From assembly GCA_004352715.1 (NCBI GenBank), contig SCFE01000031.1:512658-576657 (forward strand): a stretch of 64,000 nt of DNA. The letters are read 5' to 3'. Under the pieces are notes generated by a model. The model saw only the letters and a list, made by a program, of their open reading frames with translations. It had not been told where the DNA came from and did not search any database. A program made the translations under genes and the position numbers. This document shows, in pieces, positions 1 to 12,367 of this stretch (positions are counted from its first letter, which is position 1; the number at the start of each line of letters is the position of its first letter). This stretch comes from Hofstenia miamia. Its lineage: Eukaryota; Xenacoelomorpha; Acoela.

Positions 1-2772
1 TCTGTGATTCTGCTTCTAGTACTAATGAAGAAATTATGTTTGATCTGTCAATTGAAAAAGAAAATATTGATATTGAATTTAAAGAAAGTTCAGCCATTGA
101 ATCACATATAAATAAGCAAGAGTTTTTTCATACTGAACATTTTAATGATGAATGCATTAGCCCTGACACTGAAGGGAGTGAAAAATCTTCCTGTCAAAAA
201 TTTCTTGAACATTCATTATCAACATTTAGTGATGATTTGCAACCAATTGATATTCAGTTTCAAGAACTTTTGAACATTAATGATTCACAAGTGCATTGCT
301 CCAACGATTTTATAGAGGAAACCTTGATTTGCCAGGCTATGCCAAACAATGATGTGATGGATAGTAAAGATCTAATATCTCCAGATTTCCCATACTTTTC
401 ACTGGAGTCATTAGAATGTAATGAAATAAGTACAAAGTTAAAAAGTGAGTCTTCAATCAATTTTGAAGATTATGTTTTTGAAGAGGAATTCCAATCAATA
501 GATAAAAGCAGCACACACTTACCACAATACAACGTATTTGAACCTTTGACATGTAATATTGCTGATGGTGATAAAAACTCACTTCAAAGGGCTAATGGAG
601 TGGTTATCAACAAATCATCATCTGCATCTTATTTTGTAGATGGTGTTCTTGAAGAAATTCTGCACATTGAAGATTCTAATTTACAGACTAAGAGTTTGGC
701 AAATACAGAACAACTAGCTAATGTCAATATCGCCAATGCCAAGGAAATTGTAGATTCTGATTATGCTCCTGAGGTGGATGTGAGTGAAGCTAATGAGTCT
801 GCTGATGTGTATGGAAATGCTATTCAAATTGAATCTAAGGAAGAATTTGATGAGCAATTTTCATTGAAACAAGATAGTTCTAGTGATGCTGAAAGCTTGA
901 CTATGTCTATTTCCGATGAAGAGGAAACTGTTCAATTTGAGGCTAACTTTGAAGTTGTGGAAGATAACAAATCCACCCAGATAGAACTAGCTGAAACTAC
1001 ATCAGCTACAGAAAATGATATTGACCTTAATCTGTCAGAAGTACATGAAACCTTTGAAAAGCAGGACATTTCTGTTGAAAGTACTTCAAGTGATGAGGAT
1101 GTAATTTCTGATGTTCAAACAGCCTTAATGAATCTGAATGAACCTTTAACATCTGTTATTACTGAAGGTGACAAAAAACCATCTGAAATTGATAGTGGAA
1201 TTGTTATCAGTAAATTATTTGCTCCATCAGAGTTTGTAGATCATATTGCAGAGGAAATCCTAAACATTGAAGTTTCTGATTTAGAAACAAAGAGTTTGGC
1301 AAATACAGAAGAACTAGCTAATGTTAATATCGCCAATGCCAAGGAAATTGTAGATTCTGATTATGCTCCTGAGGTGGATGTGAGTGAAGCTAATGAGTCT
1401 GCTGATGTTTATCGAGATGCTATTCAAATTGAATCTAAGGAAGAATTTGATGAGCAATTTTCATTGAAACAAGATAGTTCTAGTGATGCTGAAAGCTTGA
1501 CTATGTCTATTTCCGATGAAGAGGAAACTGTTCAATTTGAGGCTAACTTTGAAGTTGTGGAAGATAACAAATCCACCCAGATAGAACTAGCTGAAACTAC
1601 ATCAGCTACAGAAAATGATATTGACCTTAATCTGTCAGAAGTACATGAAACCTTTGAAAAGCAGGACATTTCTGTTGAAAGTACTTCAAGTGATGAGGAT
1701 GTAATTTCTGATGTTCAAACAGCCATAATGAATCTGAATGAACCTTTAACATCTGTTATTACTGAAGGTGACAAAAAACCATCTGAAATTGATAATGGAA
1801 TTGTTATCAGTAAATTATTTGCTCCATCAGAGTTTCTAGATCATATTGCANAAGTACATGAAACCTTTGAAAAGCAGGACATTTCTGTTGAAAGTACTTC
1901 AAGTGATGAGGACGTAATTTCTGATGTCCAAGCACCCATAATAGATCTGAATGAACCTTTAACATCTATTATTACTGAAGGTGACAAAAAACCATCTGAA
2001 ATTGATAGTGGAATTGTTATCAGTAAATTATTAGCTCCATCAGAGTTTGTCGATCATATTCCAGAGGAAATTCTAAACATTGAAGTTTCTGCTTTAGAAA
2101 CACAGAGTTTTGCAAATACAGAAGAACTAGCTAATGTCAATAACGCCATTGCCAACGAAATCGTAGATTCTGATTATGCTCCTGCGGTTGATGTAAATGA
2201 AGAGAAAAGCACTGCTGATGTTTATGGAGATTTTATTGAAATTGAATCTAAAGAATATTTTGATGAACAATTGAACGAAGATCGTGCTACTGATAATGAA
2301 AGTTTAAATAGTCTTATTTCAGATGATGAAGAAACTACTCACTTTGAGCGTAACTTAGAAGTTATGGATGATATGAAATCAACCCAGATAGAACTAGCTG
2401 AAACTTCATCAGTAACAGAAACTGATTTTAGCTTTAATTTATCCGAAGTCTTTGAAAATTTTGAAAAGGCGGAAATTTCACTTGATAATGTTTCATATCC
2501 TGAAAATGTCTTGCCTGATAGCATTTCTGATGTTTCACTTTCGAGTGCTTTGAGTAATACATTTGATTCTGAAATTTTATCAGAGCATACCTTATTCAAA
2601 AATACAGAGATTTCTAAGGAAACCACAATTGTTAGTGAACAGAAAACTGTTGGAAGTAATTTCACAGAAACAGTAGAAAGCTCTTCATCTGCAAATTATT
2701 ATTCAATTAACAAAGAATCTTGTAATCTGGAAGATGATGAAAACATTGTACTGGTGTCATCTGAGAAGAAAG
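1..2772 (+). CDS. Partial exon of giant Ig-family protein with 200-residue acidic repeats (contig copy A)
   Basis: The frame is open from base 3, so the exon enters from outside the window and the ATG at 36 is not a real start. After about 180 unique acidic residues the sequence becomes a tandem repeat of 200 residues (600 nt), rich in Glu, Asp, Ser and Thr, with recurring blocks such as VHETFEKQDISVES and APEVDVSEANES. The last unit is divergent (YGDFIEIESKEYFDEQ). No Cys pattern, membrane segment or known domain is seen, so it looks like a disordered or elastic spacer. The exon ends AAAG at 2772, followed by a 44-nt intron that removes the apparent stop at 2799-2801 and restores frame into an Ig domain. 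A single N at 1851 marks a contig join inside the array. Function is inferred from the attached Ig domains: a sarcomeric or cytoskeletal giant protein. Confidence 0.75.
541..1850 (+). repeat. 600-bp coding tandem repeat, copy A array
   Basis: Equivalent positions recur exactly 600 nt apart (for example the block starting at 790 recurs at 1390), and the two units differ at only a few bases. The first unit is divergent in its opening third. The period is a multiple of three, so copy-number change keeps the frame. The array is cut by a single N at 1851, after which the sequence jumps to a different phase of the unit. Confidence 0.9.
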
Positions 2773-2816
2773 GTTTTTATTACTATCTTAGTGGCTGTTA
2801 GTAAAGAATGTTTTAG
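2773..2816 (+). other. 44-nt intron (copy A)
   Basis: Begins GTTTTTATT after AAAG and ends ATGTTTTAG. Removing it joins a phase-1 codon (g + ga = Gly) and turns an apparent stop into an in-frame Ig domain. An identical intron is at 6540-6583. Inferred from splice signals and frame only. Confidence 0.75.
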
Positions 2817-2940
2817 GAAATCCTCCAATTATCATTCAATTTGAAGAAGTAAAGAATGTGATGATTGGTCGCACTCTTGAAATTGAAATGAAGTTCACTT
2901 CAGACTCTACCTGTTCTACTGTGTGGATTCACAACAACTC
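2817..2940 (+). CDS. First half of Ig domain, copy A, cut by gap
   Basis: Encodes GNPPIIIQFEEV onward, the A to C strands of an I-set Ig domain, through STVWIHNN. It is the same as 6584-6707 base for base as far as I can compare, and runs directly into the N gap. Together with the preceding roughly 600 bp (from about 2200), which differs from 5970-6539 at about two bases, it is probably a second assembly of the same locus rather than a second Ig exon. Confidence 0.6.
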
Positions 2941-3907
2941 NNNNNNNNNNNNNNNNNNNNNNNNNNNNNNNNNNNNNNNNNNNNNNNNNNNNNNNNNNNN
3001 NNNNNNNNNNNNNNNNNNNNNNNNNNNNNNNNNNNNNNNNNNNNNNNNNNNNNNNNNNNNNNNNNNNNNNNNNNNNNNNNNNNNNNNNNNNNNNNNNNNN
3101 NNNNNNNNNNNNNNNNNNNNNNNNNNNNNNNNNNNNNNNNNNNNNNNNNNNNNNNNNNNNNNNNNNNNNNNNNNNNNNNNNNNNNNNNNNNNNNNNNNNN
3201 NNNNNNNNNNNNNNNNNNNNNNNNNNNNNNNNNNNNNNNNNNNNNNNNNNNNNNNNNNNNNNNNNNNNNNNNNNNNNNNNNNNNNNNNNNNNNNNNNNNN
3301 NNNNNNNNNNNNNNNNNNNNNNNNNNNNNNNNNNNNNNNNNNNNNNNNNNNNNNNNNNNNNNNNNNNNNNNNNNNNNNNNNNNNNNNNNNNNNNNNNNNN
3401 NNNNNNNNNNNNNNNNNNNNNNNNNNNNNNNNNNNNNNNNNNNNNNNNNNNNNNNNNNNNNNNNNNNNNNNNNNNNNNNNNNNNNNNNNNNNNNNNNNNN
3501 NNNNNNNNNNNNNNNNNNNNNNNNNNNNNNNNNNNNNNNNNNNNNNNNNNNNNNNNNNNNNNNNNNNNNNNNNNNNNNNNNNNNNNNNNNNNNNNNNNNN
3601 NNNNNNNNNNNNNNNNNNNNNNNNNNNNNNNNNNNNNNNNNNNNNNNNNNNNNNNNNNNNNNNNNNNNNNNNNNNNNNNNNNNNNNNNNNNNNNNNNNNN
3701 NNNNNNNNNNNNNNNNNNNNNNNNNNNNNNNNNNNNNNNNNNNNNNNNNNNNNNNNNNNNNNNNNNNNNNNNNNNNNNNNNNNNNNNNNNNNNNNNNNNN
3801 NNNNNNNNNNNNNNNNNNNNNNNNNNNNNNNNNNNNNNNNNNNNNNNNNNNNNNNNNNNNNNNNNNNNNNNNNNNNNNNNNNNNNNNNNNNNNNNNNNNN
3901 NNNNNNN
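2941..3907. other. Assembly gap of 967 N
   Basis: A run of N lies between the end of copy A (inside the Ig exon) and the middle of a repeat unit of copy B. Open frames spanning it are artefacts of N being read through. The unknown sequence contains at least the start of a 600-bp repeat unit. Confidence 0.99.
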
Positions 3908-5968
3908 CTAATGAGACTGCTGATGTTTATGGAGATGCTATTCAAATTGAATCTAAGGAAGAATTTGATGAGCAATATTCATTGAAACAAGATAGTTCTA
4001 GTGATGCTGAAAGCTTGACTATGTCTATTTCAGATGAAGAGGAAACAGTTCAATTTGAGGCTAACTTTGAGGTTGTGGAAGATAATAAATCCACCCAGAT
4101 AGAACTAGCTGAAACTACATCAGCTACAGAAAATGATATTGACCTTAATCTATCAGAAGTACATGAAACCTTTGAAAAGCAGGACATTTCTGTTGAAAGT
4201 ACTTCAAGTGATGAGGACGTAATTTCTGATGTCCAAGCACCCATAATAGATCTGAATGAACCTTTAACATCTATTATTACTGAAGGTGACAAAAAACCAT
4301 CTGAAATTGATAGTGGAATTGTTATCAGTAAATTATTAGCTCCATCAGAGTTTGTAGATCATATTCCAGAGGAAATTCTAAACATTGAAGTTTCTGATTT
4401 AGAAACACAGAGTTTGGCAAATACAGAAGAACTAGCTAATGTCAATAACACTATTGCCAAGGAAATCGTAGATTCTGATTATGCTCCTGAGGTAGATGTG
4501 AGTGAAACTAATGAGACTGCTGATGTTTATGGAGATGCTATTCAAATTGAATCTAAGGAAGAATTTGATGAGCAATATTCATTAAAACACGATATTTCTA
4601 GTGATGCTGAAAGCTTGACTATGTCTATTTCAGATGAAGAGGAAACTGTTCAATTTGAGGCTAACTTTGAAGTTGTGGAAGATAATAAATCCACTCAGAT
4701 AGAACTAGCTGAAACTACATCAACTACAGAAAGTGATATTGACCTTAATCTATCAGAAGTACATGAAACCTTTGAAAAGCAGGACATTTCTGTTGAAAGT
4801 ACTTCAAGTGATGAGGACGTAATTTCTGATGTCCAAGCACCCATAATAGATCTGAATGAACCTTTAACATCTATTATTACTGAAGGTGACAAAAAACCAT
4901 CTGAAATTGATAGTGGAATTGTTATCAGTAAATTATTAGCTCCATCAGAGTTTGTAGATCATATTCCAGAGGAAATTCTAAACATTGAAGTTTCTGATTT
5001 AGAAACACAGAGTTTGGCAAATACAGAAGAACTAGCTAATGTCAATAACACTATTGCCAAGGAAATTGTAGATTCTGATTATGCTCCTGAGGTAGATGTG
5101 AGTGAAACTAATGAGACTGCTGATGTTTATGGAGATGCTATTCAAATTGAATCTAAGGAAGAATTTGATGAGCAATATTCATTAAAACACGATATTTCTA
5201 GTGATGCTGAAAGCTTGACTATGTCTATTTCAGATCAAGAGGAAACTGTTCAATTTGAGGCTAACTTTGAAGTTGTGGAAGATAATAAATCCACTCAGAT
5301 AGAACTAGCTGAAACTACATCAACTACAGAAAGTGATATTGACCTTAATCTATCAGAAGTACATGAAACCTTTGAAAAGCAGGACATTTCTGTTGAAAGT
5401 ACTTCAAGTGATGAGGACGTAATTTCTGATGTCCAAGCACCCATAATAGATCTGAATGAACCTTTAACATCTATTATTACTGAAGGTGACAAAAAACCAT
5501 CTGAAATTGATAGTGGAATTGTTATCAGTAAATTATTAGCTCCATCAGAGTTTGTAGATCATATTCCAGAGGAAATTCTAAACATTGAAGTTTCTGATTT
5601 AGAAACACAGAGTTTGGCAAATACAGAAGAACTAGCTAATGTCAATAACACTATTGCCAAGGAAATTGTAGATTCTGATTATGCTCCTGAGGTAGATGTG
5701 AGTAAAGCTAATGAGACTGCTGACGTTTATGGAGATGCTATTGAAATTGAATCTAAGGAAGAATTTGATGAGCAATATTCATTAAAACAAGATATTTCTA
5801 GTGATGCTGAAAGCTTGACTATGTCTATTGCAGATCAAGAGGAAACTGTTCAATTTGAGGCTAACTTTGAAGCTGTGGAAGATAATAAATCCACCCAGAT
5901 AGAACTAGCTGAATCTACATCAGCTACAGAAAATGATATTGACCTTAATCTATCAGAAGTACATGAAA
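3908..5968 (+). repeat. 600-bp coding tandem repeat, copy B array
   Basis: About 3.4 visible units in perfect 600-nt register, the inner ones almost identical at DNA level including third positions. That indicates recent unequal exchange or gene conversion rather than selection on protein alone. True copy number is unknown because of the 2941-3907 gap and the N joins at 1851 and 5969. Confidence 0.92.
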
Positions 5969-6539
5969 NAGAAAAGCACTGCTGATGTTTATGGAGATTT
6001 TATTGAAATTGAATCTAAAGAATATTTTGATGAACAATTGAACGAAGATCGTGCTACTGATAATGAAAGTTCAAATAGTCTTATTTCAGATGATGAAGAA
6101 ACTACTCACTTTGAGCGTAACTTAGAAGTTATGGATGATATGAAATCAACCCAGATAGAACTAGCTGAAACTTCATCAGTAACAGAAACTGATTTTAACT
6201 TTAATTTATCCGAAGTCTTTGAAAATTTTGAAAAGGCGGAAATTTCACTTGATAATGTTTCATATCCTGAAAATGTCTTGCCTGATAGCATTTCTGATGT
6301 TTCACTTTCGAGTGCTTTGAGTAATACATTTGATTCTGAAATTTTATCAGAGCATACCTTATTCAAAAATACAGAGATTTCTAAGGAAACCACAATTGTT
6401 AGTGAACAGAAAACTGTTGGAAGTAATTTCACAGAAACAGTAGAAAGCTCTTCATCTGCAAATTATTATTCAATTAACAAAGAATCTTGTAATCTGGAAG
6501 ATGATGAAAACATTGTACTGGTGTCATCTGAGAAGAAAG
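3908..6539 (+). CDS. Exon of giant Ig-family protein with 200-residue acidic repeats (contig copy B)
   Basis: Continues the acidic repeat protein. The block NETADVYGDAIQIESKEEF recurs at 3910, 4510, 5110 and 5710, exactly 600 nt apart, with middle units nearly identical (a Glu/Gln change and a silent change separate two of them). A single N at 5969 joins the array to its divergent last unit and shifts the frame, so an unknown number of bases is missing there; an apparent stop just after it is not meaningful. The divergent end unit and unique tail repeat 2200-2772 with about two substitutions. The exon ends AAAG at 6539, then a 44-nt intron. Role is inferred: an acidic, probably unstructured spacer before the Ig domain. 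Confidence 0.75.
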
Positions 6540-6583
6540 GTTTTTATTACTATCTTAGTGGCTGTTAGTAAAGAATGTTTTAG
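6540..6583 (+). other. 44-nt intron (copy B)
   Basis: Same GT...TTTTAG intron as at 2773-2816, phase 1. Without it the frame ends at a TAG a few codons on. With it the protein continues into GNPPIIIQF. Confidence 0.75.
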
Positions 6584-6711
6584 GAAATCCTCCAATTATC
6601 ATTCAATTTGAAGAAGTAAAGAATGTGATGATTGGTCGCACTCTTGAAATTGAAATGAAGTTCACTTCAGACTCTACCTGTTCTACTGTGTGGATTCACA
6701 ACAACTCCGAG
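6584..6711 (+). CDS. Ig domain, first half (exon)
   Basis: Encodes the N-terminal half of an I-set Ig domain: a PPII entry strand, IGRTLEIEMKF B strand, and the core Trp in STVWIHNN. The position that normally holds the first disulphide Cys is Met/Lys, so this domain lacks the canonical bridge, as is common in titin-type Ig domains. The exon ends TCCGAG before GTTTGT, phase 0, and joins 7025. Confidence 0.8.
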
Positions 6712-7024
6712 GTTTGTCTTCCTTACATTTTTTACTTTTGCCACACTAGCATGTAGTTTCATCTAAGCACAATTTTTTTCTATAATTTTCAAATATATTA
6801 CATTTATAAAGGTTTATTTTTGTTAGGAAATCACTTGATTTACAACAACTAAGGCAGTGTAAGCACTAATGAGATAATGCTGAAATGAGAAGCATGAAAT
6901 ATATTATTACATTTCTCGTGTTTCTTTAATTATACTGTTAAAAAATGTTCCAATTGCCTATGCACATATAAATACATATGGAACGAAATTTTGGAAAATA
7001 GAATTTCACTGTCGTCATCTTTAG

Positions 7025-7184
7025 AAGGTGGATGAAGAATATTACTGTACAGAATGCATAAGCGAGAGTGTGTTCCTTTCAAAGCTTTATATCAAGAACT
7101 GTCATTCGAAAAACGCCGGAATGTACTTATTGAATGTTTCAAATGAATTCGGTCATGATGAAGCAGAATGCGCGGTTTTTATAG
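7025..7184 (+). CDS. Ig domain, second half (exon)
   Basis: The acceptor CATCTTTAG precedes AAG GTG GAT. The exon encodes KVDEEYYCTEC onward and the F-G strand signature NAGMYLLNVSNEFG, matching D-x-G-x-Y-x-C-x-x-x-N-x-x-G with Leu in place of the second Cys. It ends GTTTTTATAG before GTAAGA, phase 1. The phase-1 end matches the acceptor at 12367, so the Ig domain runs on as FIVADNQQFG into the 11.86-kb exon. A long (TA)n tract starts 20 bases into the intron. Confidence 0.85.
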
Positions 7185-7203
7185 GTAAGACTTTTAATCC
7201 GTG

Positions 7204-7242
<39 letters not shown>

Positions 7243-10200
7243 TATGAATCCATTTTATTTTTTAAATCATTTCAGTATGTCCTGTGAATATAGATTGCTA
7301 GTATTCTAAAATATAAAGTACTGAATTAAGCGGAATTGGGATAATCACTGAATGAAATTCGCTAAGAAAACGTTTGGTAAAGGAAATAATACCCTTATCG
7401 CAGCAATCTTTGCTTCATTTCTGACGTATATTTTTGAACGACCTAAAATGATTTCCATGTCAACAAAAGATATTTTTTTNTTTTTTTACTTGTTGACTAA
7501 AAGTTGTTACTGCTACTTAAAAACTCAAATATAGTTTACACTTTTGTGAAATTTTGAAATTGATTAAAAGCGCAGTTATGCTTACAAGTTGTTTTTCACG
7601 TTTTCACTTGGCCAATAAATTCCCTTTAAACTCGAGAAATCTAGATGCATAAGCCGGCCTCCATTTGTGGAATCGGATATTTTTGCATGGCTTGAACTGT
7701 TCAATAATTTTTTCGGATGCAAAACCGCAAATATTTGTTTGAGTTCATTGCAGGCGAAATATTTAGTCCTAATTGAAAGAAATGGCCTTCCTTGCAAACA
7801 TCTTCATTGACGTTTTCTAGTGAAATCTTAATATTATTTTAGGAATTGTATTATTTTTTATCATTTTAAGATTAAAATTTGTTCAAGCTTTTCAAGTGAT
7901 TTAGCATTTGGATTGCTTTGACTTTTCCTAAATTGCATTAGAAACTTTATATGCACTTAAATCTTGTTGCGATTGCGATTGTTGTCATACTTATAGTATT
8001 ATAAGCATTATCGTACTTATGCGCAGTTTATGCACAATTGCATATAGTTCTTCACAATGGCTCGTAATTATATGCAATTATATATATATATATATATATA
8101 CTGTATATATATATATATAAATCTATAAACTCAATAGAATAGTTGTATTATATGTATATATTATTTCAAGTTACGTGGTAATTTCAATGTGTATTTTTCG
8201 TCTTAAAAATGAGTTTTTCAATTGTTCAAGCTTGGGAAAAAATACATGAAATAATGGCATTTGAGACTTTCCTTCATTGATTCTCATCGAATTCCACAAT
8301 ATCAAAAAAAATTGTTGGAAGAACAATGAATTCTGAATATAGTCGATGCATCCAGAGATTTTTCTCCAAGTTGAGTAAAACTTTATGTTAAGAAATAAAT
8401 TGTTTAGGACATTATTTAGAGCAATGGTTTGCTTTGAATATGGTTTAGTTCTGCATTAATATAATTTTTAGGTTAATTTTTTATGTTTTTTATGTCAATT
8501 ATTTTATTTTAAAGAATGTATTCTGGTCGCCCTATTCATAGGATACTTTTCATTTAAGCCATGAAGTGATACAAGTAAAATTTTATTTATCAGAATTTAA
8601 TTATTAAGCAAAAAGACATGGTGAAGGTGATGATAATACAGTATACATAAGCGCATTGAATAAGTGCACACTGTGAATTCCTCAATCGAGCTTAAGTCTT
8701 TATGCTTCCTTCATGGAATTTTGCGCCAGATAGAGGGGGCATTTGGAAGAGACAAAATTTAATTCCTTGCACCTAAACGATTTCCAGTATTAATATTAAC
8801 CTAGACAATTTTTGTATAAATTTATGTTTTGACATTCATTTTTTGGACTATTAAAATAAGATTTATCCATTAGAAACAGGAATATCGTATTTGCATTTCT
8901 CTATTTATTGTATCACATTTTGAGGTATACAACTCCACAAAATTTTAACGGATGTTGCTTTTGATGAATAAACATTTATTTATATAGTGTTATCTTTAAA
9001 ATATATGATATTAAGAATTAATTTAGATATTCTTAGACAATGTAATTCGAATAAATATTTATTAAAAAATTTATTAATACTTAAATAAGATAATTATGCC
9101 ATTCGTAAACTCGCTGTTTATTGTGAGAAGTCTTTTATGTTAATCACTCATTTCACTCGTTTCCAGTCCGGCCCGGTCCTGAAAATTTGCAGTCCTTCCC
9201 TAAAATTACATGCGAAGTTTAGGAATTTATTCTTCTTTTTTATTTCAATACAATACATTTCAAAATTTATATTTAAAATACTATACATGCAACCTATACT
9301 GTATAACTGTTAAGAAAATTCAGTGAACAAAGGGCCGAATATATGTACAGTATATACGTATAATAGGCCAATGCGTATAGGAAGTCTTATCTGAGTTTAA
9401 AGTTTAAATTGGTCCGAAATTTTCTTCCTAAAAATTTGCATTGGTTCGTTATTTCAATTTATCAGTCCGGTCCAGTCCAGTGCCAAAAAATCCGGACAAC
9501 TTCCAGCTCTGGTTTTTACCTTCAACCATATTGAGAATACCTGCATTCGAAACTTTTGTTACATTGCTAAAATTATAGCTTTGAAAATGAAATACGTTTA
9601 TTACAAATAACAATAGATATATTCCATTTTAAGGTATTAATTAAAACTAATTCACTAAATTTGAAATTTGAATTACACATTACTTAGTTATCGAAGTTTT
9701 GTAATTTATTTTAAGAGTCCTTTGAATTTTGGAATTTATTTTCTATTGCCATGCCATGTGGAATTCAGTTTTGGGTTAAACTGGCACTTTGATTTGAACA
9801 CGCATTTACGTACTTGCTTTTTATGTCGTTTTGAAGGCACCAACCGATTTCACATATTTTCAAACAGTTTTCTCTAATGATTTCGCAAATTTGATAGTCG
9901 TGGGACTTTGGCACATCTCTTCGAGAATATGTTCTCATGCAATTATCAGGCTCTTCGTAAGCTAGAAACTTTTTTTTTCAAAAAATTTTTGCTCTACCAT
10001 CATAACAGAGACTAACTTTTATGTCTATGAATATGTACCTTATAATTTTTGGGAGAACCTCTTGCAAAATGTAATTAGGTTTTAGACAACAGCTAATAAA
10101 TATTTGTTTTATAATAGTTTTGGAAAAAATAAATTGAACCGCTCTCGTTCGAAATTTTTTAGGACCACAGCTGTAATGGTGAGCATTTATGCTAAGGTGT

Positions 10201-12367
10201 GCTGCTGTGTCGCAAACACTTAAAAATATCTACTGATTTTTTATGAAAATTCCGATTTTTTGAAATTCATTCAAATTATTTCCATAATTAGTTTCAGATA
10301 AACATTGGATCTAAATTCCATAAGATCAGAAGTTAACTTTTTTCAGAGCGCTACCGGGTGGAATGAAAGATGATATACTCCCATCTTGTCACGCTTTCTT
10401 CAATATTACTGTAGTTATGAGTATTCAATATTATTTGGAAATAGCCATGAATGAGAGCAACAACAAAACTCAATTTTTTTCATAGACTGTGTAATCTCGG
10501 AGGCTTGAGTCGCCGAACAGAAGTCACTCCTCTATCTAATGGAACTTTTAGATTTTGGATGTCTTTATTAGTGAGTTTAAGAGCGTTTAATTTTTTTTAA
10601 GATATCATAATTGATCTTAACATATTCTTTAGAAGCTTAGAGTTAAATTATTCTATTGAAAAATTCATTTTACATCGCCCTACTCAAAATCTAATAAATT
10701 TTTTCTGTAAAATGTAATATTTTTATAGTAAAAGATTAAACTAGACTATAATTTTTTTTGATAAACGGTATTTTGTGCATCCCTGATTAGAAGTTTTGCT
10801 AATGGTATCAGAGTAAAACTATTGAAATTAATGCTTTTACATTGAGTTTTTTCGAGGATGTTAGCGTTTCGTGATTATGAAATGAAATTTGCACTAACAT
10901 GTAAACTACAATATTACATGCAAAAGAATGAAAAGTCGAATCCAAACCGTTTTAAAATTCATGCGAGTTTTTATCCAGTGTTTGACGTTACTTCTGTCAC
11001 TGGGTGGTGTGCCATTACAATTTTTATACAGTTATCTCGGTTGCGCACATTCAGAATGGCCTTAAAAATGTTTTGAAAAGCTTGTTTTTGCGACAATTTT
11101 CAGTGTTTTTTTTCAAAATATATTAGAAAAGTGGTTAAAGCACCTATTTTCTCAGTATTATTTTGATTGCTTATCTCTGTTTTAAAACCTGATTACGTAC
11201 AATGTTTGATTTATGCTTTTTTTCATTTAATTATTGTCTCAATTGAATAAAATTGGAAATTTGGAGAAGAGGCATTTTTCAAATCTCCAAATATTTTTTC
11301 GAAGAAAATTTTATTTTGAAAAATATATTTAAAACGTTTCTGTTATTGTACACTAGCAAATTAATTGTGGAAAGCATTTGAAAAAATTAAAATAATTCCA
11401 GCGTTTAATCAATATTTTTTGGTGAAATATTAAGAATAATAGATTATTCCACAGGTAAGGCATTAAATATTAAATATAGCTTTTTTCATTAGTTTTTTCA
11501 CTTCAAACATTAATTGAACTATGAAATTCATATTAACCGAATCTAATTCCAGTTTTGTATCAATATTGCAAACACGTAGGCCAAGAGTATAACACTACCA
11601 TGTCCAGATTGACACAAAAATAGGATTTTGAATATAAAAATGGAATGTTACTTAATATTTGTATGAAAGTCTACTGGTGAGCTTTAAGTACTATTTTTCA
11701 TTTAAACTTTTAAAATTTAGGAGGTCGACAGCCCTTAACGGTTTCTTTTAATGTAGACTGACCTTGGCACTGCAACCGCCGACTTGGCACACGGCATGCT
11801 CTCTATGAAAGAGGAGACAATCCTCTATCTTTTGCTGCTTTCAGATTTTAAATATCTTCCTTAGTTCGTGAGTTATAAGTGCTTAACAATTTTTTTGATG
11901 TGATCCTAGATTTGCAAAATTTCTAGTGATTGTCACTTACAAAGTTTGAAGACTGTGAGTTCAATATGGTTATTCGTTTGTGAGTTAAATCGCTCAAAAT
12001 TATTTTTTAAAGAAACTTTCAAAATTTATAAAAAATCCTACGTCATTTAAGGTTAATAACATTTTCAAAGAAAAATTATCTTTATTGTAAAGTATAGAAT
12101 GTAAAAAAATACTTAATAGGCTAAGCCCGGGCACTGTTTTCATTGTTGTAATTGGTTTTTTTGGGATTGAATTGGTATTTATTTTAATTATTCAGTATTT
12201 TATTGTGTCATATTTGATTTGGGGATGTGCTTAGGCTTCATACGAAAATTTTTAGCAAGTAGCAATTGAATAGCTATTTCCAAGCAATTTAATTCTTCTT
12301 TACTGGAGCAATAAAACAATATAGATATATATTTGGAAATTATATTACTGTAGTTTTTCATATTTAG
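7185..12367 (+). other. 5.2-kb intron of the giant gene, no gene seen
   Basis: AT-rich intronic sequence between the phase-1 donor GTAAGA and acceptor ATATTTAG. It contains (TA)n runs at 7205-7239 and 8081-8119 and a single-N join at 7480 inside a T-run. A GC-richer patch at about 9165-9520, with CCGG-rich ends, looks like the decayed end of a DNA transposon. Short open frames here lack splice context or recognisable protein. Confidence 0.6.

Noticed and set aside
2923-3985. Open frames spanning the 2941-3907 gap on both strands
   Set aside because: They exist only because N codons are read as X; no protein is supported.
4050-5492. Three similar minus-strand frames in the 600-bp repeats
   Set aside because: They recur with the repeat period and are the complement of the well-supported plus-strand acidic protein.
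9165-9520. CCGG-rich patch ending CCAGCTCTGG as a hAT element
   Set aside because: Only one end is convincing; no matching left terminus or target duplication was found.
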